A stretch of 57,239 nucleotides of DNA from Candidatus Atribacteria bacterium (GCA_003513845.1 DOTB01000011.1:1-57239); one strand, 5' to 3'. Shown: positions 8,516 to 17,226, counted from the first letter of the stretch. Notes: generated by a model not told the origin, from the sequence alone. Numbers and translations: made by a program.

Positions 8516-8630
8516 TACATTATATAATTATAACCAAAAATTCATAATTTATTATAAAATTATCTACAAAGTACCATATATATAATCTGTTAAAAATATC
8601 TTTGGCTTTTTGGAAAATAACCATTTTAGA

Positions 8631-9812
8631 TTATTTTAACATAAATATTATTATAAACATAACTATTGATAATCCTGCCCCAGCATAAAACGCTCCACTT
8701 GTTCCCCAAACACCTATAACCAGTCCCATTAAAAACGGTCCCAGAGTCTGACCCACCCGAAAAGTCATCCCACTTATAGACATAAAGGTAGCCCGGTATT
8801 TCAGGGGAGCCGCCCCCGCAAAGAGGGCCTGAATAACCGGAATACTCATACCATGAGCAATCCCAAAAATAAAAATAGGAATAAAAAGCAATTCAATCCG
8901 AGGTATAAAAGGAATTATTGATAAGGCCAGAGCATAGAGAATAAAAGATATTTTTAAAATGGTTTTTTCTGAAAAGAAACTGGTAATTTTTCCCAGCTGG
9001 GAAGAGGTAAAGGCAGCGACAAGAGATACACCAGCCATAAACAAGCCGATAATAAGAGTAGATGCAGCAAATGAATTTCCCAATAAAAGGGGGAAATAGG
9101 TCATATATGAGCCGAAAAGCATAACAAAGATAATAATACCAATAACTAACACTCCGACGACCTGGCGATTTCTTAATTTTTTCCAAACGATATTCAGATG
9201 TTCGATAATATGAAGTTTATTTTTAGGTTCCGGGGTTTTTAGATTAAACAATACAAAAAATCCTATCGGAATAGCTATTACCGGTAAGATGAAGGGGTAA
9301 TGCCAGCCTATCATCGCCAGAGCTCCGCCAATAGCCGGATAACCTGCTGAACCTATACTTCGAATACTGGAATTATAGCCCATTGCGGCTGTGAGTTCTT
9401 TTTGGGGATAAAGATCTCCAATAATAGTAACAGTTAAAGTGCCCAGAGGAGCCGCCCCTATCCCTTGAATTAGACGTAATATCAACAATAGTTTAAAATC
9501 ACGGACAAAAAAACATAATCCTCCAGCTATACCAAACAACATTAAAGAGGGAAAGATTATATTCTTCCTGCCCCATCGGTCGGCAACTATTCCGAAAAAG
9601 GGAGTTAATAAAACACCAGGAAAGGAAAAAATAGTAATTAAAAGTCCGATATCCTTGGCTGTTATATTAAGCTCTTTAATTATCTTGGGGAAAGCAGGAG
9701 TAATACTGGCAACTCCCATAATATAGATAAGAGTTATTCCAAAGATAATCTGCAAGTTAGTATCCAGATAGATTTTCCTCTTACATTTCTTTTGTTCTTT
9801 ATCGTGCTTCAT
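8631..9812 (-). CDS. Major facilitator superfamily transporter
   Basis: The 393-residue protein has twelve predicted membrane helices in two halves separated by a charged loop (NLKTPEPKNKLHIIEHLNIV). The MFS signature loop between helices 2 and 3 is GIVADRWGRKNIIF, and RLIQGIGAAPLGTLTVTIIGD after helix 4 is typical of drug:proton antiporters of the Bcr/NorA type. The cargo is unknown. The N-terminus is very basic (KHDKEQKKCKRK). It follows the dihydrolipoyl dehydrogenase gene on the same strand with a 94-base gap that shows no terminator, so cotranscription is possible. Confidence 0.85.
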   Translation of the reverse strand: MKHDKEQKKCKRKIYLDTNLQIIFGITLIYIMGVASITPAFPKIIKELNITAKDIGLLITIFSFPGVLLTPFFGIVADRWGRKNIIFPSLMLFGIAGGLCFFVRDFKLLLILRLIQGIGAAPLGTLTVTIIGDLYPQKELTAAMGYNSSIRSIGSAGYPAIGGALAMIGWHYPFILPVIAIPIGFFVLFNLKTPEPKNKLHIIEHLNIVWKKLRNRQVVGVLVIGIIIFVMLFGSYMTYFPLLLGNSFAASTLIIGLFMAGVSLVAAFTSSQLGKITSFFSEKTILKISFILYALALSIIPFIPRIELLFIPIFIFGIAHGMSIPVIQALFAGAAPLKYRATFMSISGMTFRVGQTLGPFLMGLVIGVWGTSGAFYAGAGLSIVMFIIIFMLK

Positions 9813-9906
9813 TAAAGAAAATTTTCCCTAGTTTATTCTTGATTTTAAATTTGATGATTTTATAAAATATTTTGCCAAATGACCATTTTTTGACAAATTT
9901 CATAAA

Positions 9907-11304
9907 TTATCCTCTGGCTATATGGATAGGTTTACCAATTAGTCCTTCAGCTGCCTCGGCGATAGTCTCTGCTAGAGTGGGATGAGCATGGATGGTATTC
10001 ACTATCTCGAAAGCAGTAGCATCCAGGGATAGAGCCAGGGTCCCTTCAGCAATCAGGTCACTGGCGTGAGCCCCTAAGATGTGAACCCCTAAGAGTTCAG
10101 AAGTATCTGCATTAACAACCATCTTTACCATTCCCTCGGTCTCCCCCATACCCAGGGCCTTGCCATTTGCCATAAAGGGGAATTTAGAGACTTTTATATT
10201 ATTATTTTCTTTTCTGGCTTCCTCTTCCGTCAGCCCTACACTGGCTACCTCGGGCATAGAAAAAACACAATTAGGAACCACTCTGTAATCCATCAAAACC
10301 TCTTTACCAGCGATATTCTCCACTGCTACTATCCCTTCTCGGGAAGCGACATGGGCTAACATTATTTTTCCTACCACATCTCCGACTGCATAGATACCAG
10401 GGATGTTGGTTTTCATCTTTTCATCAACTTTAATCGCTTTCCCATCTAATTCAATGCCCAATCTCTGGACATCTATACCCCCCAGATCAGGTAATCTACC
10501 AGCAGCTAATAGGACTTTTTCGGTCTCTAATTTCTTTTCTCCATCAGTGGTGGTAACCAGGACTTCTAAATTCTGATGGTTCTTCTTTATCTCTTTGACT
10601 TTACAATCAGTAAGAATTTCAATCCCTTTTCTTTTTAGGAGCTGAGCAAGCCTGCGGGCTATCTCCTCATCTATGGGGAGTAAAATCCTGGGGAGCATCT
10701 CTACTACAGTAACTTCTACCCCCAAAGTATTAAAGATACCGGCAAATTCTATGCCTACCACCCCTCCTCCGATAATTATCATCTTAGAGGGCAGCTCACT
10801 CAGGGATAGGGCATCATCACTAGTAATTACTCCTTCATTATCTATGCCTGGGATAGGAAGTCTCATTACCTTTGAGCCGGTAGCAATGATAATATTCCTG
10901 GTCTTGATTATTTCTTTTTGCCCTTCCGCATCAAGTACTTCTACTGTCCCTGGTTCAATTATCTGCCCTTCTCCTCTTATCACTCTTATCTGATTGGCTT
11001 TCATTAGCTGTCCCACCCCGGAGGATAATCTCTGGGTTATCAGGTCTTTTCGTTTCATTATGGCAGGAAAATCGAAAGAATAATCTTTGACTTGAATCCC
11101 GAATTCTTCAGCCCTTTGAAGATGATTTAACATCTCGGCAGTGCTTACTAAAGCTTTGGTAGGTATACAACCTCGGTTCAGGCAGACTCCTCCTAATTTA
11201 TCCTTTTCTATTAAAACGACCCTTAACCCTAAATGGGCGCCCTTTATAGCAGCTACATACCCACCAGGGCCTCCTCCAATAATTACTACATCAATTTCGT
11301 GCAT
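9907..11304 (-). CDS. lpdA: Dihydrolipoyl dehydrogenase
   Basis: The 465-residue flavoprotein has the full E3 layout: FAD-binding GGGPGGY (residues 10-16), redox disulfide CLNRGC at 41-46, NAD-binding GGGVVGIEFA, second FAD motif TNIPGIYAVGDVVG, and the dimerisation C-terminus ending HAHPTLAETIAEAAEGL with the catalytic His-Glu pair. It reoxidises dihydrolipoamide of 2-oxo acid dehydrogenases or the glycine cleavage system using NAD. No E1/E2 or gcv gene is nearby, so its partner complex must be encoded elsewhere. AAGGAGG lies 11 bases before the ATG. Confidence 0.95.
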   Translation of the reverse strand: MHEIDVVIIGGGPGGYVAAIKGAHLGLRVVLIEKDKLGGVCLNRGCIPTKALVSTAEMLNHLQRAEEFGIQVKDYSFDFPAIMKRKDLITQRLSSGVGQLMKANQIRVIRGEGQIIEPGTVEVLDAEGQKEIIKTRNIIIATGSKVMRLPIPGIDNEGVITSDDALSLSELPSKMIIIGGGVVGIEFAGIFNTLGVEVTVVEMLPRILLPIDEEIARRLAQLLKRKGIEILTDCKVKEIKKNHQNLEVLVTTTDGEKKLETEKVLLAAGRLPDLGGIDVQRLGIELDGKAIKVDEKMKTNIPGIYAVGDVVGKIMLAHVASREGIVAVENIAGKEVLMDYRVVPNCVFSMPEVASVGLTEEEARKENNNIKVSKFPFMANGKALGMGETEGMVKMVVNADTSELLGVHILGAHASDLIAEGTLALSLDATAFEIVNTIHAHPTLAETIAEAAEGLIGKPIHIARG

Positions 11305-11347
11305 ATTTACTACTTCCTCCTTCTAACAAATTTACCCCAATTTAGTT

Positions 11348-11375
11348 GTAGGGACACGATGTATCATGCCCCTAC
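11348..11375. repeat. Intergenic palindrome, family copy
   Basis: GTAGGGACACGATGTATCATGCC followed by CCTAC; arms pair with two mismatches. It lies in the leader of lpdA. Confidence 0.75.
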
Positions 11376-11461
11376 ATCACTACTTTGAACTTTTGGATTA
11401 TAATCATGCAATTAAATTAGGATATAGAAATAAACTTTATACATTTTTAATTAAAGTTTTC

Positions 11462-12751
11462 TTAATACTCTATCTTATTCATCCCCACATAAATAGAGGT
11501 GGTCTCACCAGCATATACCCATACATCCTCTACCCAGGTTCTATATCCATCTTTAACTAAAGTAATCTCATACTCCCCTTCTTTAATTTCCTCCAGGATT
11601 TTTGGTTGAGAAGAAGAGGATGCTGCCTTATAAGTTCCGTTTATAAATATTTTAGCTCCAGTTACATTACAGTAAATTGCCAGGGAACCATACTTTATTT
11701 CGGGAACCAAATAAGCAGATACCGTGCGAGTTTGGTTAGCTACAACCAAAATAGTGTTAACCCAGTCCTGATAGCCATCTTTGGTAATCATTAATTCGTG
11801 ATAACCCGATTTAACATTCTTTATTTCTACCGACTGGTTAGCATAAGTTCTTCTCTGGTAATTTCCGTCTAAATAAATCTTAGCGTTACCTTGATTACAA
11901 TAAACAGAAATCGAACCGTAGACAGGTAAAGGAACCAAATCAGCTGAAACTGTAGTAGTCCGAGAAGGTGAAACTGATACATAATCACTCCAATCCTGAT
12001 AACCTGCCCTTTCCAATTTAATATGATGCTGCCCAGCAGTAACTCGGTCTAAATTTAAAGGAGTTAATCCTTTATAAACATTATCCAGATATACCTTAGC
12101 CCCTTGAGGTTGGGAAGTTACTATAATCCTACCATAATAAGTGGGAGGTGGAGTGATTGGCCTTACTGTATAACTTAATAGATTACTGGAAGTCCAGGCA
12201 GTAGGAGGCATAGATACTATTATACCTTTCAGGGTAATGGTAAAGTTTTTAAAATCTTTGCTTATTTCTGGCATTATTTCCTTAGAAATTAATTCTTTTT
12301 CTCGATCATCTAAAAACATGGGTCTGGTGGTAGCAAATCCCTGCACATATTCAACTCCTGGTCGGGTATGGGGGTCAATTACTCCTTCAATCGCTTTAGT
12401 TTCTCCCGCTCTGACAAAATTGTCTGGGGTATACCGATTGGGGAAGATAATTTTTACCCTACCTTCGGTATCGTAGTTATAAATCTTTACATAAGAATCC
12501 CGAGAAACCTGAAAGAAAATTCTAATCCTCTCTCCGGGGGAATAAATATATCCTCTTTCTTTATCCAGCCATAATCTAAGAGAAAATGGGGGATGAGGAT
12601 TGATAATCTGGATGCTTTTCATCTTCTCTGTCTCTTCTTGAGTTTGGGCGAAATTAACTCCAGTAGTAATCAAACAAAGAGAAAGGACTAAAGCAGCAAA
12701 AATGTAGCTAAAAATCTTTCTTTTCTTTATAAAAAGTATGCGATTTAACAT
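11462..12751 (-). CDS. Secreted DUF4384 protein with three PEGA repeats
   Basis: The 429-residue protein begins with a signal peptide (hydrophobic stretch at residues 13-34). Residues about 50-200 match DUF4384: SPGERIRIFFQVSRDSYVKIYNYDTEGRVKIIFPN. Three PEGA-type beta domains follow at about 205-275, 280-350 and 353-425, each with a G(R/S)(I/L)xVxxxxxxAKxYLD start and GYQDW or GYRTW near the end. PEGA domains are extracellular and thought to contact cell wall or S-layer material; DUF4384 is frequently encoded near caspase-like proteins, and a CHAT protein lies 6 kb away on the same strand. AAGGAGG precedes the ATG by 11 bases. Confidence 0.85.
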   Translation of the reverse strand: MLNRILFIKKRKIFSYIFAALVLSLCLITTGVNFAQTQEETEKMKSIQIINPHPPFSLRLWLDKERGYIYSPGERIRIFFQVSRDSYVKIYNYDTEGRVKIIFPNRYTPDNFVRAGETKAIEGVIDPHTRPGVEYVQGFATTRPMFLDDREKELISKEIMPEISKDFKNFTITLKGIIVSMPPTAWTSSNLLSYTVRPITPPPTYYGRIIVTSQPQGAKVYLDNVYKGLTPLNLDRVTAGQHHIKLERAGYQDWSDYVSVSPSRTTTVSADLVPLPVYGSISVYCNQGNAKIYLDGNYQRRTYANQSVEIKNVKSGYHELMITKDGYQDWVNTILVVANQTRTVSAYLVPEIKYGSLAIYCNVTGAKIFINGTYKAASSSSQPKILEEIKEGEYEITLVKDGYRTWVEDVWVYAGETTSIYVGMNKIEY

Positions 12752-12836
12752 TTTTTAAAAAACCTCCTTTTTTAATTTCGTATTTAGCATATTGTATATC
12801 GTATTTCGTAAAAAAAAATCAAGATTTAGGTGTAGG

Positions 12837-12852
12837 GTACAATGAATTGTAC
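12837..12852. repeat. Intergenic palindrome, family copy (doublet with 12884)
   Basis: GTACAATGAATTGTAC preceded by TGTAGG. The arms are GTAC instead of GCAC on both sides, a paired change relative to other copies. Confidence 0.65.
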
Positions 12853-12883
12853 ACTCATTATTTTACTGCTAAATATCTCTTAT

Positions 12884-12903
12884 GGGCACGATGCATCGTG
12901 CCC
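12884..12903. repeat. Intergenic palindrome, family copy
   Basis: Perfect 20-base palindrome GGGCACGATGCATCGTGCCC followed by CCTAC, identical in its core to 33501, 35963 and 44162. Confidence 0.85.
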
Positions 12904-12993
12904 CTACCTTTCTCTTCTCTTCTGTTTTCTTAGTGAGATACCATTCACGAGATACAAATTAGCTTACCATATATTTCTTTGAATTTATTATAA

Positions 12994-13094
12994 CACAAGA
13001 TTGTCAGGAGAGTGAACTCCCCGCAAAACCTTCCTCTATCTCTTTTTTTACTCCATTTCGGTTTTATATAAAACTTTCCCTGACAATCTTGTTA
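12994..13094. repeat. Inverted pair of GATTGTCAGG elements
   Basis: ACAAGATTGTCAGG at 12994-13007 and its reverse complement CCCTGACAATCTTGT at 13078-13092 face each other across about 70 bases. Each is the head of a short element whose consensus continues with a GGAG/ACTCC hairpin; other copies are at 14856 and 29479. Confidence 0.6.
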
Positions 13095-13120
13095 GAATCT
13101 ATTGATTTTTAAAAAGAATT

Positions 13121-13165
13121 TATTTTAGAACATCGGGATTTTTGAAATTCCGATGTTCTAAAATA
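13121..13165. repeat. Long perfect hairpin upstream of HU
   Basis: Arms TATTTTAGAACATCGG (13121-13136) and CCGATGTTCTAAAATA (13150-13165) pair over 16 bases around a 13-base centre that can itself pair (ATTT/AAAT). No T-run follows on the plus strand, so it is not a typical terminator. Function unknown. Confidence 0.75.
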
Positions 13166-13433
13166 GGATATTTAATGTAAGCTTTTCCCTCGTATCACAT
13201 TTTCACAGAGCCTGCCCCTGTGAAAGCAGGGGACAAGTTTTCTTCTCTTTCTTAACTCGATACTTATTATTAAAAATATTTGAAAGAACTTATATTTTCT
13301 TTTATAATGTACGATATGTTTCTATTTTTTAAGAAATTTATCTACCTTTTAATGATAGATTGAGTCAAATTTATTAAAAAATGCCTGAAAATACCATTTT
13401 TTCTAAAAAAAATTAAAAATAATTTATAAAAAA

Positions 13434-13460
13434 GAAGGATTTTTAAAATACTTGTCGTAT
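13434..13460 (+). promoter_or_regulatory. SigH-like promoter motif of the HU gene
   Basis: GAAGGATTT (13434-13442), spacer of 11, GTCGTAT (13454-13460). An A-rich tract precedes the -35. The same bases contain TATAAT (13458-13463), so housekeeping polymerase could also use the site. The HU start is 85 bases downstream. Confidence 0.55.
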
Positions 13461-13544
13461 AATATACTATATAATAAGTAGTTTTCTTATATCTTAGCAT
13501 TTGTTAAACTATTTTATTTTACGGAATGAAAGGAGGTGTAAATA

Positions 13545-13817
13545 GTGAACAAAGGTGAATTAATTGATAAAGTAGCAAGTGATCTTAGTTTTACCAAAGT
13601 TGAAGCTAAAAAAGTGGTTGAATGTGTATTTGAAAATATTTCCGATTGTATGGCAAAGGGAGAAGCGGTTAGACTTGTAGGCTTTGGTACTTTCGGTATT
13701 AGAAAAAGAGAAGCTAGAATGGCAAGAAACCCGAGAACTGGAGAAAAAATTTCTATAAAAGCTATGAATGTACCTTTCTTTAAAGCAGGCAAAGAATTAA
13801 AAGAGAAAGTAAAATAA
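13545..13817 (+). CDS. hup: HU-family nucleoid DNA-binding protein
   Basis: The 90-residue protein matches HU over its full length: N-terminal NKGELIDKVASDLSFTKVEAKKVVECVFENI helices, the core VRLVGFGTFGIRKREAR, and the DNA-binding arm MARNPRTGEKISIKA with the conserved RNPxTG. It binds and bends DNA non-specifically as a dimer. The start is a GTG at 13545, supported by AAAGGAGGTG a few bases upstream. It is a single plus-strand gene set among minus-strand genes, with its own promoter motif and a strong shared terminator. Confidence 0.95.
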   Translation: MNKGELIDKVASDLSFTKVEAKKVVECVFENISDCMAKGEAVRLVGFGTFGIRKREARMARNPRTGEKISIKAMNVPFFKAGKELKEKVK

Positions 13818-13850
13818 TTATTTTCTTTATTATGGTAAATTTTGTAAAAA

Positions 13851-13893
13851 AGGCCTACCGGGAAAATATTTAATCCTGGTAGGCCTATTTTTA
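13851..13893. terminator. Bidirectional terminator between hup and the Asp23 gene
   Basis: The stem AGGCCTACCGGGA (13851-13863) pairs with TCCTGGTAGGCCT (13874-13886) with one G-T pair. ATTTTTAG follows on the plus strand and TTTTTTACAAAA on the minus strand, so it can end both convergent transcripts. Confidence 0.9.
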
Positions 13894-13895
13894 GA

Positions 13896-14399
13896 TTATT
13901 TTTTTAGCCCCTCTATATGTACACCCTGAACATTCACATTTACTCCGGTAACCTTGAGTCCTGTTTTGGTTTCCAATTCTTCTTTTACCTTTTTCTGTAT
14001 TTCCTTCGCTACCTGTATTATCACAGAACCATATTCCAAAATCACCGAAATAGTAGTTGAAACTTCCTTATTTTCAACAAGGTCAACCTTTATCCCCTTC
14101 TCTAACTCTTTTGTCCCTAATAATGTTCCTATTCCCCCTTTGGCTTGAGTAGCTAATCCTGCTACTCCGGGAATATTAATCACGGTTCTACTAATTATAG
14201 TTGCTATTACCTCTGGAACAATATTAATGTTACCCAAGATTTCTTTAGCTGGTATTTTTTCTTCCTTTTTTACTTCTTTTACTTCTACTTTCTCTTTTTT
14301 CTTGGCTTTTTCTCCTTCTCCCACCGGGACTTTTTCCTTCTTCTCATCCGAAATCACTTCTGGTTTCTCTTTTTCTTTTTTTTCTATACTCTTATCCAT
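13896..14399 (-). CDS. Asp23/Gls24 family envelope stress protein
   Basis: The 167-residue protein has a highly charged, low-complexity Lys/Glu N-terminus (residues 1-55) followed by an Asp23 domain: ILGNINIVPEVIATIISRTVINIPGVAGL, then GIKVDLVENKEVSTTISVILEYGSVI and the C-terminal TGLKVTGVNVNVQGVHI. In Firmicutes such proteins sit on the inner face of the membrane and respond to envelope stress; in other lineages the role is unclear. It follows the SpoVS gene by 58 bases on the same strand and is probably cotranscribed. The charged N-terminal extension is unusually long. Confidence 0.9.
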   Translation of the reverse strand: MDKSIEKKEKEKPEVISDEKKEKVPVGEGEKAKKKEKVEVKEVKKEEKIPAKEILGNINIVPEVIATIISRTVINIPGVAGLATQAKGGIGTLLGTKELEKGIKVDLVENKEVSTTISVILEYGSVIIQVAKEIQKKVKEELETKTGLKVTGVNVNVQGVHIEGLKK

Positions 14400-14457
14400 T
14401 CTAATTTTTTACCTCCTATCCCCCCACTAATATTTAATTTTACCTAGTTTAAATTTC

Positions 14458-14721
14458 TTATTTCCCAGGCATAACCAAAAATTTAATGGCAGTCCTTTCT
14501 TCCCCCTCAATTTCTACATCTACAAAAGCTGGTATACAGATTAAATCAACACCACTGGTTGCGGTAAAACCTCGAGCAATAGCAATTGCCTTAATTGCCT
14601 GATTCACTGCTCCTGCTCCAATGGCCTGTAATTCTGCTTTTCCTTCTTCTCGTATTACTCCTGATAAAGCACCAGCTACTGCTTTAGGATTCGACTTAGA
14701 TGAGACCTTTAACAGCTCCAT
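14458..14721 (-). CDS. spoVS: Stage V sporulation protein S (SpoVS), Alba-like
   Basis: The start at ATG 14721 has AAGGAGGAG directly upstream; the frame extends to 14766 without support. The 87-residue protein MELLKVSSKSNPKAVAGALSG...PAFVDVEIEGEERTAIKFLV is close to SpoVS along its whole length. SpoVS has an Alba-like fold and likely binds nucleic acid; in Bacillus it affects septation and spore coat formation, but it also occurs in non-sporulating phyla. No other sporulation gene is seen, so sporulation should not be inferred. Confidence 0.93.
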   Translation of the reverse strand: MELLKVSSKSNPKAVAGALSGVIREEGKAELQAIGAGAVNQAIKAIAIARGFTATSGVDLICIPAFVDVEIEGEERTAIKFLVMPGK

Positions 14722-14855
14722 TTTTCTCCTCCTTATAATATTGAATTCCTTATTTAATATCCACATTTACTAATCTATGTATGCTACTTTTCATCTCTTT
14801 TTATTTTTACAACAATAAGAAGCTTATTTAAAAAATCACCTCCTATTATCATATA

Positions 14856-14878
14856 GGATTGTCAGGGTGGTAGACTCT
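14856..14878. repeat. GATTGTCAGG element, third copy
   Basis: AGGATTGTCAGGGTGGTAGA followed by CTC, similar to 12994-13022 and to the minus-strand copy at 29479-29510. It lies in the 250-base spacer upstream of SpoVS. Confidence 0.5.
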
Positions 14879-14972
14879 AAAAATTTTTTACTTTAATTTA
14901 AAGAATAGTAATTTTCCAATTCTTTTACTTTAAATTATAACACATTTTGATTTATATTTTTTATCTACTTTT

Positions 14973-16328
14973 TCAACTTTTTATCATTAATTTAATCTTT
15001 TGATAATCATCAACATTAATATCGGGTGACAAATAAGGTAAAAGTGCATCATTATGAAACAAAGGGTCAACAGTTCCTTTTAAATTAAAATGGGATTTGG
15101 CTTTGTTCCAGATTTTGGTGCCCGGGATGGCAGAAAACTTAGCTAAACGCGGATGAGCTCCACAATCTATCACAAAATGGACAGAATCAATAATTTCCCG
15201 AAAATTCTGCCCAGGTAACCCAATTAAAAGATAAGCACCAATTTGAGAAGTTTTGAACCCTGCCTTCAAAAGATAATCCACCGCCTTTTTAAATTCAAGA
15301 TTGGTTACTTTTCCTCCAGTTTCTGACTGGCGATGGGGATCTACAGTTTCAAAACCCAATCTAATGGTCTCCACTCCTGCCTGGAACATCTTTTGGGCTA
15401 TTTCCTCGTTTATCATTCGAGCATGGAGACCATTAGGAGTATGAAGTCTAATAGATAATTTTTTATTGATTAATTCCTCTAAAATAATCAGAAAATTATC
15501 CTCTGAATTTATTAAAAGGGCATCATCATAAAAAACAAAATCCTTTATATTTCTTAACCTGTGCCAGTATTCTATCTCTTTTACCACCTCTTTAGGGTTT
15601 CTAAATTCTAATTCAGGATTTATTCTAAAAGAAGCACAATAACTACAGCGGAAAGGACATCCCCGGGAAGATAGGATACAGATATAATTAAGATTTGGAT
15701 AAAGGTCCCAATTCGGATAAGGCAAATAGTTTAAACCTTTTTCGTATTTTGAATAATCACTTTTACTTCCGCCAAGTTCTTCTAAGATTTTTAATAAATC
15801 TCCTATATCATTCCCCTTTACTACGTAATCAGCTCTGGAAAATTGAATAGAGTGGTGATAACATAAGGTTGGATAGATCCCTCCTAAAATAATAGGAATA
15901 TCGGGAAAAACTTTTTTCACTAACTCTATCACCCTGAATACCCCTGGATACCAGTAGGTCATAATAGAGGTAATCAATACTGCCTGCGGAAAAGGAATTT
16001 TGGTTAACTCATTTATAAATATGTCCTCAGTAATCCCATATCGACTAAAACGACGAGGGATATTTTTTAAAACTACGGGTTTTTTAACTTCTTCTTTGTA
16101 GAAAGACCCTCGGCCAAATTCATCATTCTTAGGAAATTCTCTATTCTGTAGTTTTAGGAGCTCTTGATTATAACGGTCCATACAATCCATATAGCTAATC
16201 TCATAACCCTGTTCTTTCAAGATGCTGGCAATATATAGTAACCCTAAGGGTTTGGACCAGAAATCATAAGCTGTAAAATCATAAATCCAGGGATTAATCA
16301 ACAACAAATTAAAATTTTTTCTCATCAA
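14973..16328 (-). CDS. B12-binding-domain radical SAM protein
   Basis: The 451-residue protein has an N-terminal cobalamin-binding Rossmann domain (LLLINPW, then KPLGLLYIASILKEQGYEISYMDC, and IILGGIYPTLCYHH) and a radical SAM core with the cluster motif Cys224-x3-Cys228-x2-Cys231 (CPFRCSYC). It continues with VFYDDALLINSEDNFL and the GFETVDPHRQSETGGK segment typical of the Elp3/MiaB-fold group. Family members perform methylations, methylthiolations or ring rearrangements. The substrate is unknown and no pathway partner sits beside it. The secreted-protein gene 26 bases upstream is on the same strand. Confidence 0.85.
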   Translation of the reverse strand: MMRKNFNLLLINPWIYDFTAYDFWSKPLGLLYIASILKEQGYEISYMDCMDRYNQELLKLQNREFPKNDEFGRGSFYKEEVKKPVVLKNIPRRFSRYGITEDIFINELTKIPFPQAVLITSIMTYWYPGVFRVIELVKKVFPDIPIILGGIYPTLCYHHSIQFSRADYVVKGNDIGDLLKILEELGGSKSDYSKYEKGLNYLPYPNWDLYPNLNYICILSSRGCPFRCSYCASFRINPELEFRNPKEVVKEIEYWHRLRNIKDFVFYDDALLINSEDNFLIILEELINKKLSIRLHTPNGLHARMINEEIAQKMFQAGVETIRLGFETVDPHRQSETGGKVTNLEFKKAVDYLLKAGFKTSQIGAYLLIGLPGQNFREIIDSVHFVIDCGAHPRLAKFSAIPGTKIWNKAKSHFNLKGTVDPLFHNDALLPYLSPDINVDDYQKIKLMIKS

Positions 16329-16354
16329 CTATTCAGTTCTTTTACCTTAAATCT

Positions 16355-16816
16355 CTAAAAAGACCTGGTGATAAAGAAATTCCTTTCCGCTAAAAAAATA
16401 TCATTGATATATACTCTAACCTTCCACTCTCCGGGTAATTTAGAAGCATATCTATCCCTAATCTTTATCCAATACCAGGTGCGATAATTATTGTAACTAC
16501 CAGCTTCCATCTCTACTTCTCCCCGATGATACAATTTCCCTTGTGGGGTAATCCATTCCCATCTAAGTACAAAATTTTCTGGTGAATCATAGGAAAACCT
16601 GACCCAGGAAACTACTTTCTCATCCTGAGAGATAAAAAAATTAGTCTCTTGTAAAGGATTTTTTTCCACAATATCTTTACATAGAGCAATCTTTTGCAAG
16701 TATTCCGAATCCTTAGCCGCCTCTTGGGCCATACCTGCTGCGGAGAAAATCATTAAAAGTAATGCCGACAACAACCACAATTTAATCCTAAAAATACTCT
16801 TTTTCTTTAACATCAA
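16355..16816 (-). CDS. Small secreted protein, DUF2914-like beta domain
   Basis: A 153-residue protein with a signal peptide (residues 10-30, hydrophobic, ending AAGMAQEA). The rest reads as a beta-sandwich: IALCKDIVEKNPL, VVSWVRFSYDSPENFVLRWEWITPQGKLYHR, RTWYWIKIRDRYASKLPGEWKVRVYINDIFLAERNFFI. The W-x-W-P-G and PGEWKVRVY pattern is reminiscent of DUF2914 and related periplasmic domains, but the match is by eye only. It could share a transcript with the downstream radical SAM gene (26-base gap). Confidence 0.65.
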   Translation of the reverse strand: MMLKKKSIFRIKLWLLSALLLMIFSAAGMAQEAAKDSEYLQKIALCKDIVEKNPLQETNFFISQDEKVVSWVRFSYDSPENFVLRWEWITPQGKLYHRGEVEMEAGSYNNYRTWYWIKIRDRYASKLPGEWKVRVYINDIFLAERNFFITRSF

Positions 16817-17162
16817 AATTATTTTCCTCCCTTTTATTAGTCGTTAGTAAATAGTGAATATTATTACTACGAATTTGGTGTAGGGGTCGAATTTATTCGG
16901 CCCGAAACGGGTTCGATGAATCGAGCCCACAGTATCTACATTTTCATAGACAAGCGGGCCTGTCTTACGGCTTTTTATAGATCATTGAGAACATATACAA
17001 TAAGCCCGTACTTCTGGCTCCTGGATACCAGCTTCTATCTTCTTTTTCTCTTAACGATATACGGCATACTAAATACGATATACTTCTTTATAATTATTCT
17101 CCACTCTTACCCCAAATTCCTGCAAGTTTTTAAAAAAATTTTTTATTTTTTACTCTTTCAAA
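16817..17162. other. Gene-free spacer with a palindrome doublet
   Basis: The spacer holds the palindrome doublet 16880-16929 and AT-rich degenerate simple sequence (for example ACGATATACGGCATACTAAATACGATATAC near 17055-17085). A plus-strand frame at 16916-17197 is made of this repeat material and has no ribosome-binding site. Confidence 0.55.
16880..16929. repeat. Palindrome doublet with altered arms
   Basis: GGGTCGAATTTATTCGGCCC is followed after four bases by GGGTTCGATGAATCGAGCCC. Both keep arm pairing (one mismatch each) but differ in arm and centre from the GCAC type. Confidence 0.7.
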
Positions 17163-17210
17163 ATAAAAAAAGCAATAGTCTATTATTTATTACTTAAACT
17201 ATTGCCTTTT
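17163..17210 (-). terminator. Terminator of the FmdB-type gene
   Basis: On the minus strand GGCAATAGT and ACTATTGC form an eight-base-pair stem (17172-17179 with 17198-17205) followed by TTTTTTTATTT. It lies 17 bases after the stop codon. Confidence 0.8.
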
Positions 17211-17226
17211 TAAACATAATTTTATT

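Larger units (their letters stand above)
8410..8622. repeat. Composite repeat of about 212 bp, copy 1
   Basis: The segment from TTGTAATCCAAAAAG to TTTTTGGAAAATAA aligns along its length with 33464-33674. Each copy contains two palindromes about 30-35 bases apart, then a shared AT-rich tail (TAATCTGTTRAAAATAT). It lies in the leader of the ferredoxin/aldehyde oxidoreductase pair and ends 8 bases before the stop of the MFS gene. Confidence 0.8.
12752..13453. other. Repeat-rich spacer between the PEGA gene and HU
   Basis: No gene is seen. The spacer holds two palindromes in one doublet (12837-12852 and 12884-12903), an inverted pair of a GATTGTCAGG element (12994-13022 and 13078-13094), a perfect 16-bp hairpin (13121-13165) and a further short hairpin near 13209-13229 (CTGCCCCTGTGAAAGCAGGGG). 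The SigH-like promoter of HU follows at 13434. Confidence 0.6.

Noticed and set aside
16916..17197. Plus-strand frame of 93 codons with hydrophobic stretches
   Set aside because: It starts inside a palindrome and runs through degenerate simple sequence and a terminator; hydrophobicity comes from AT-rich composition.
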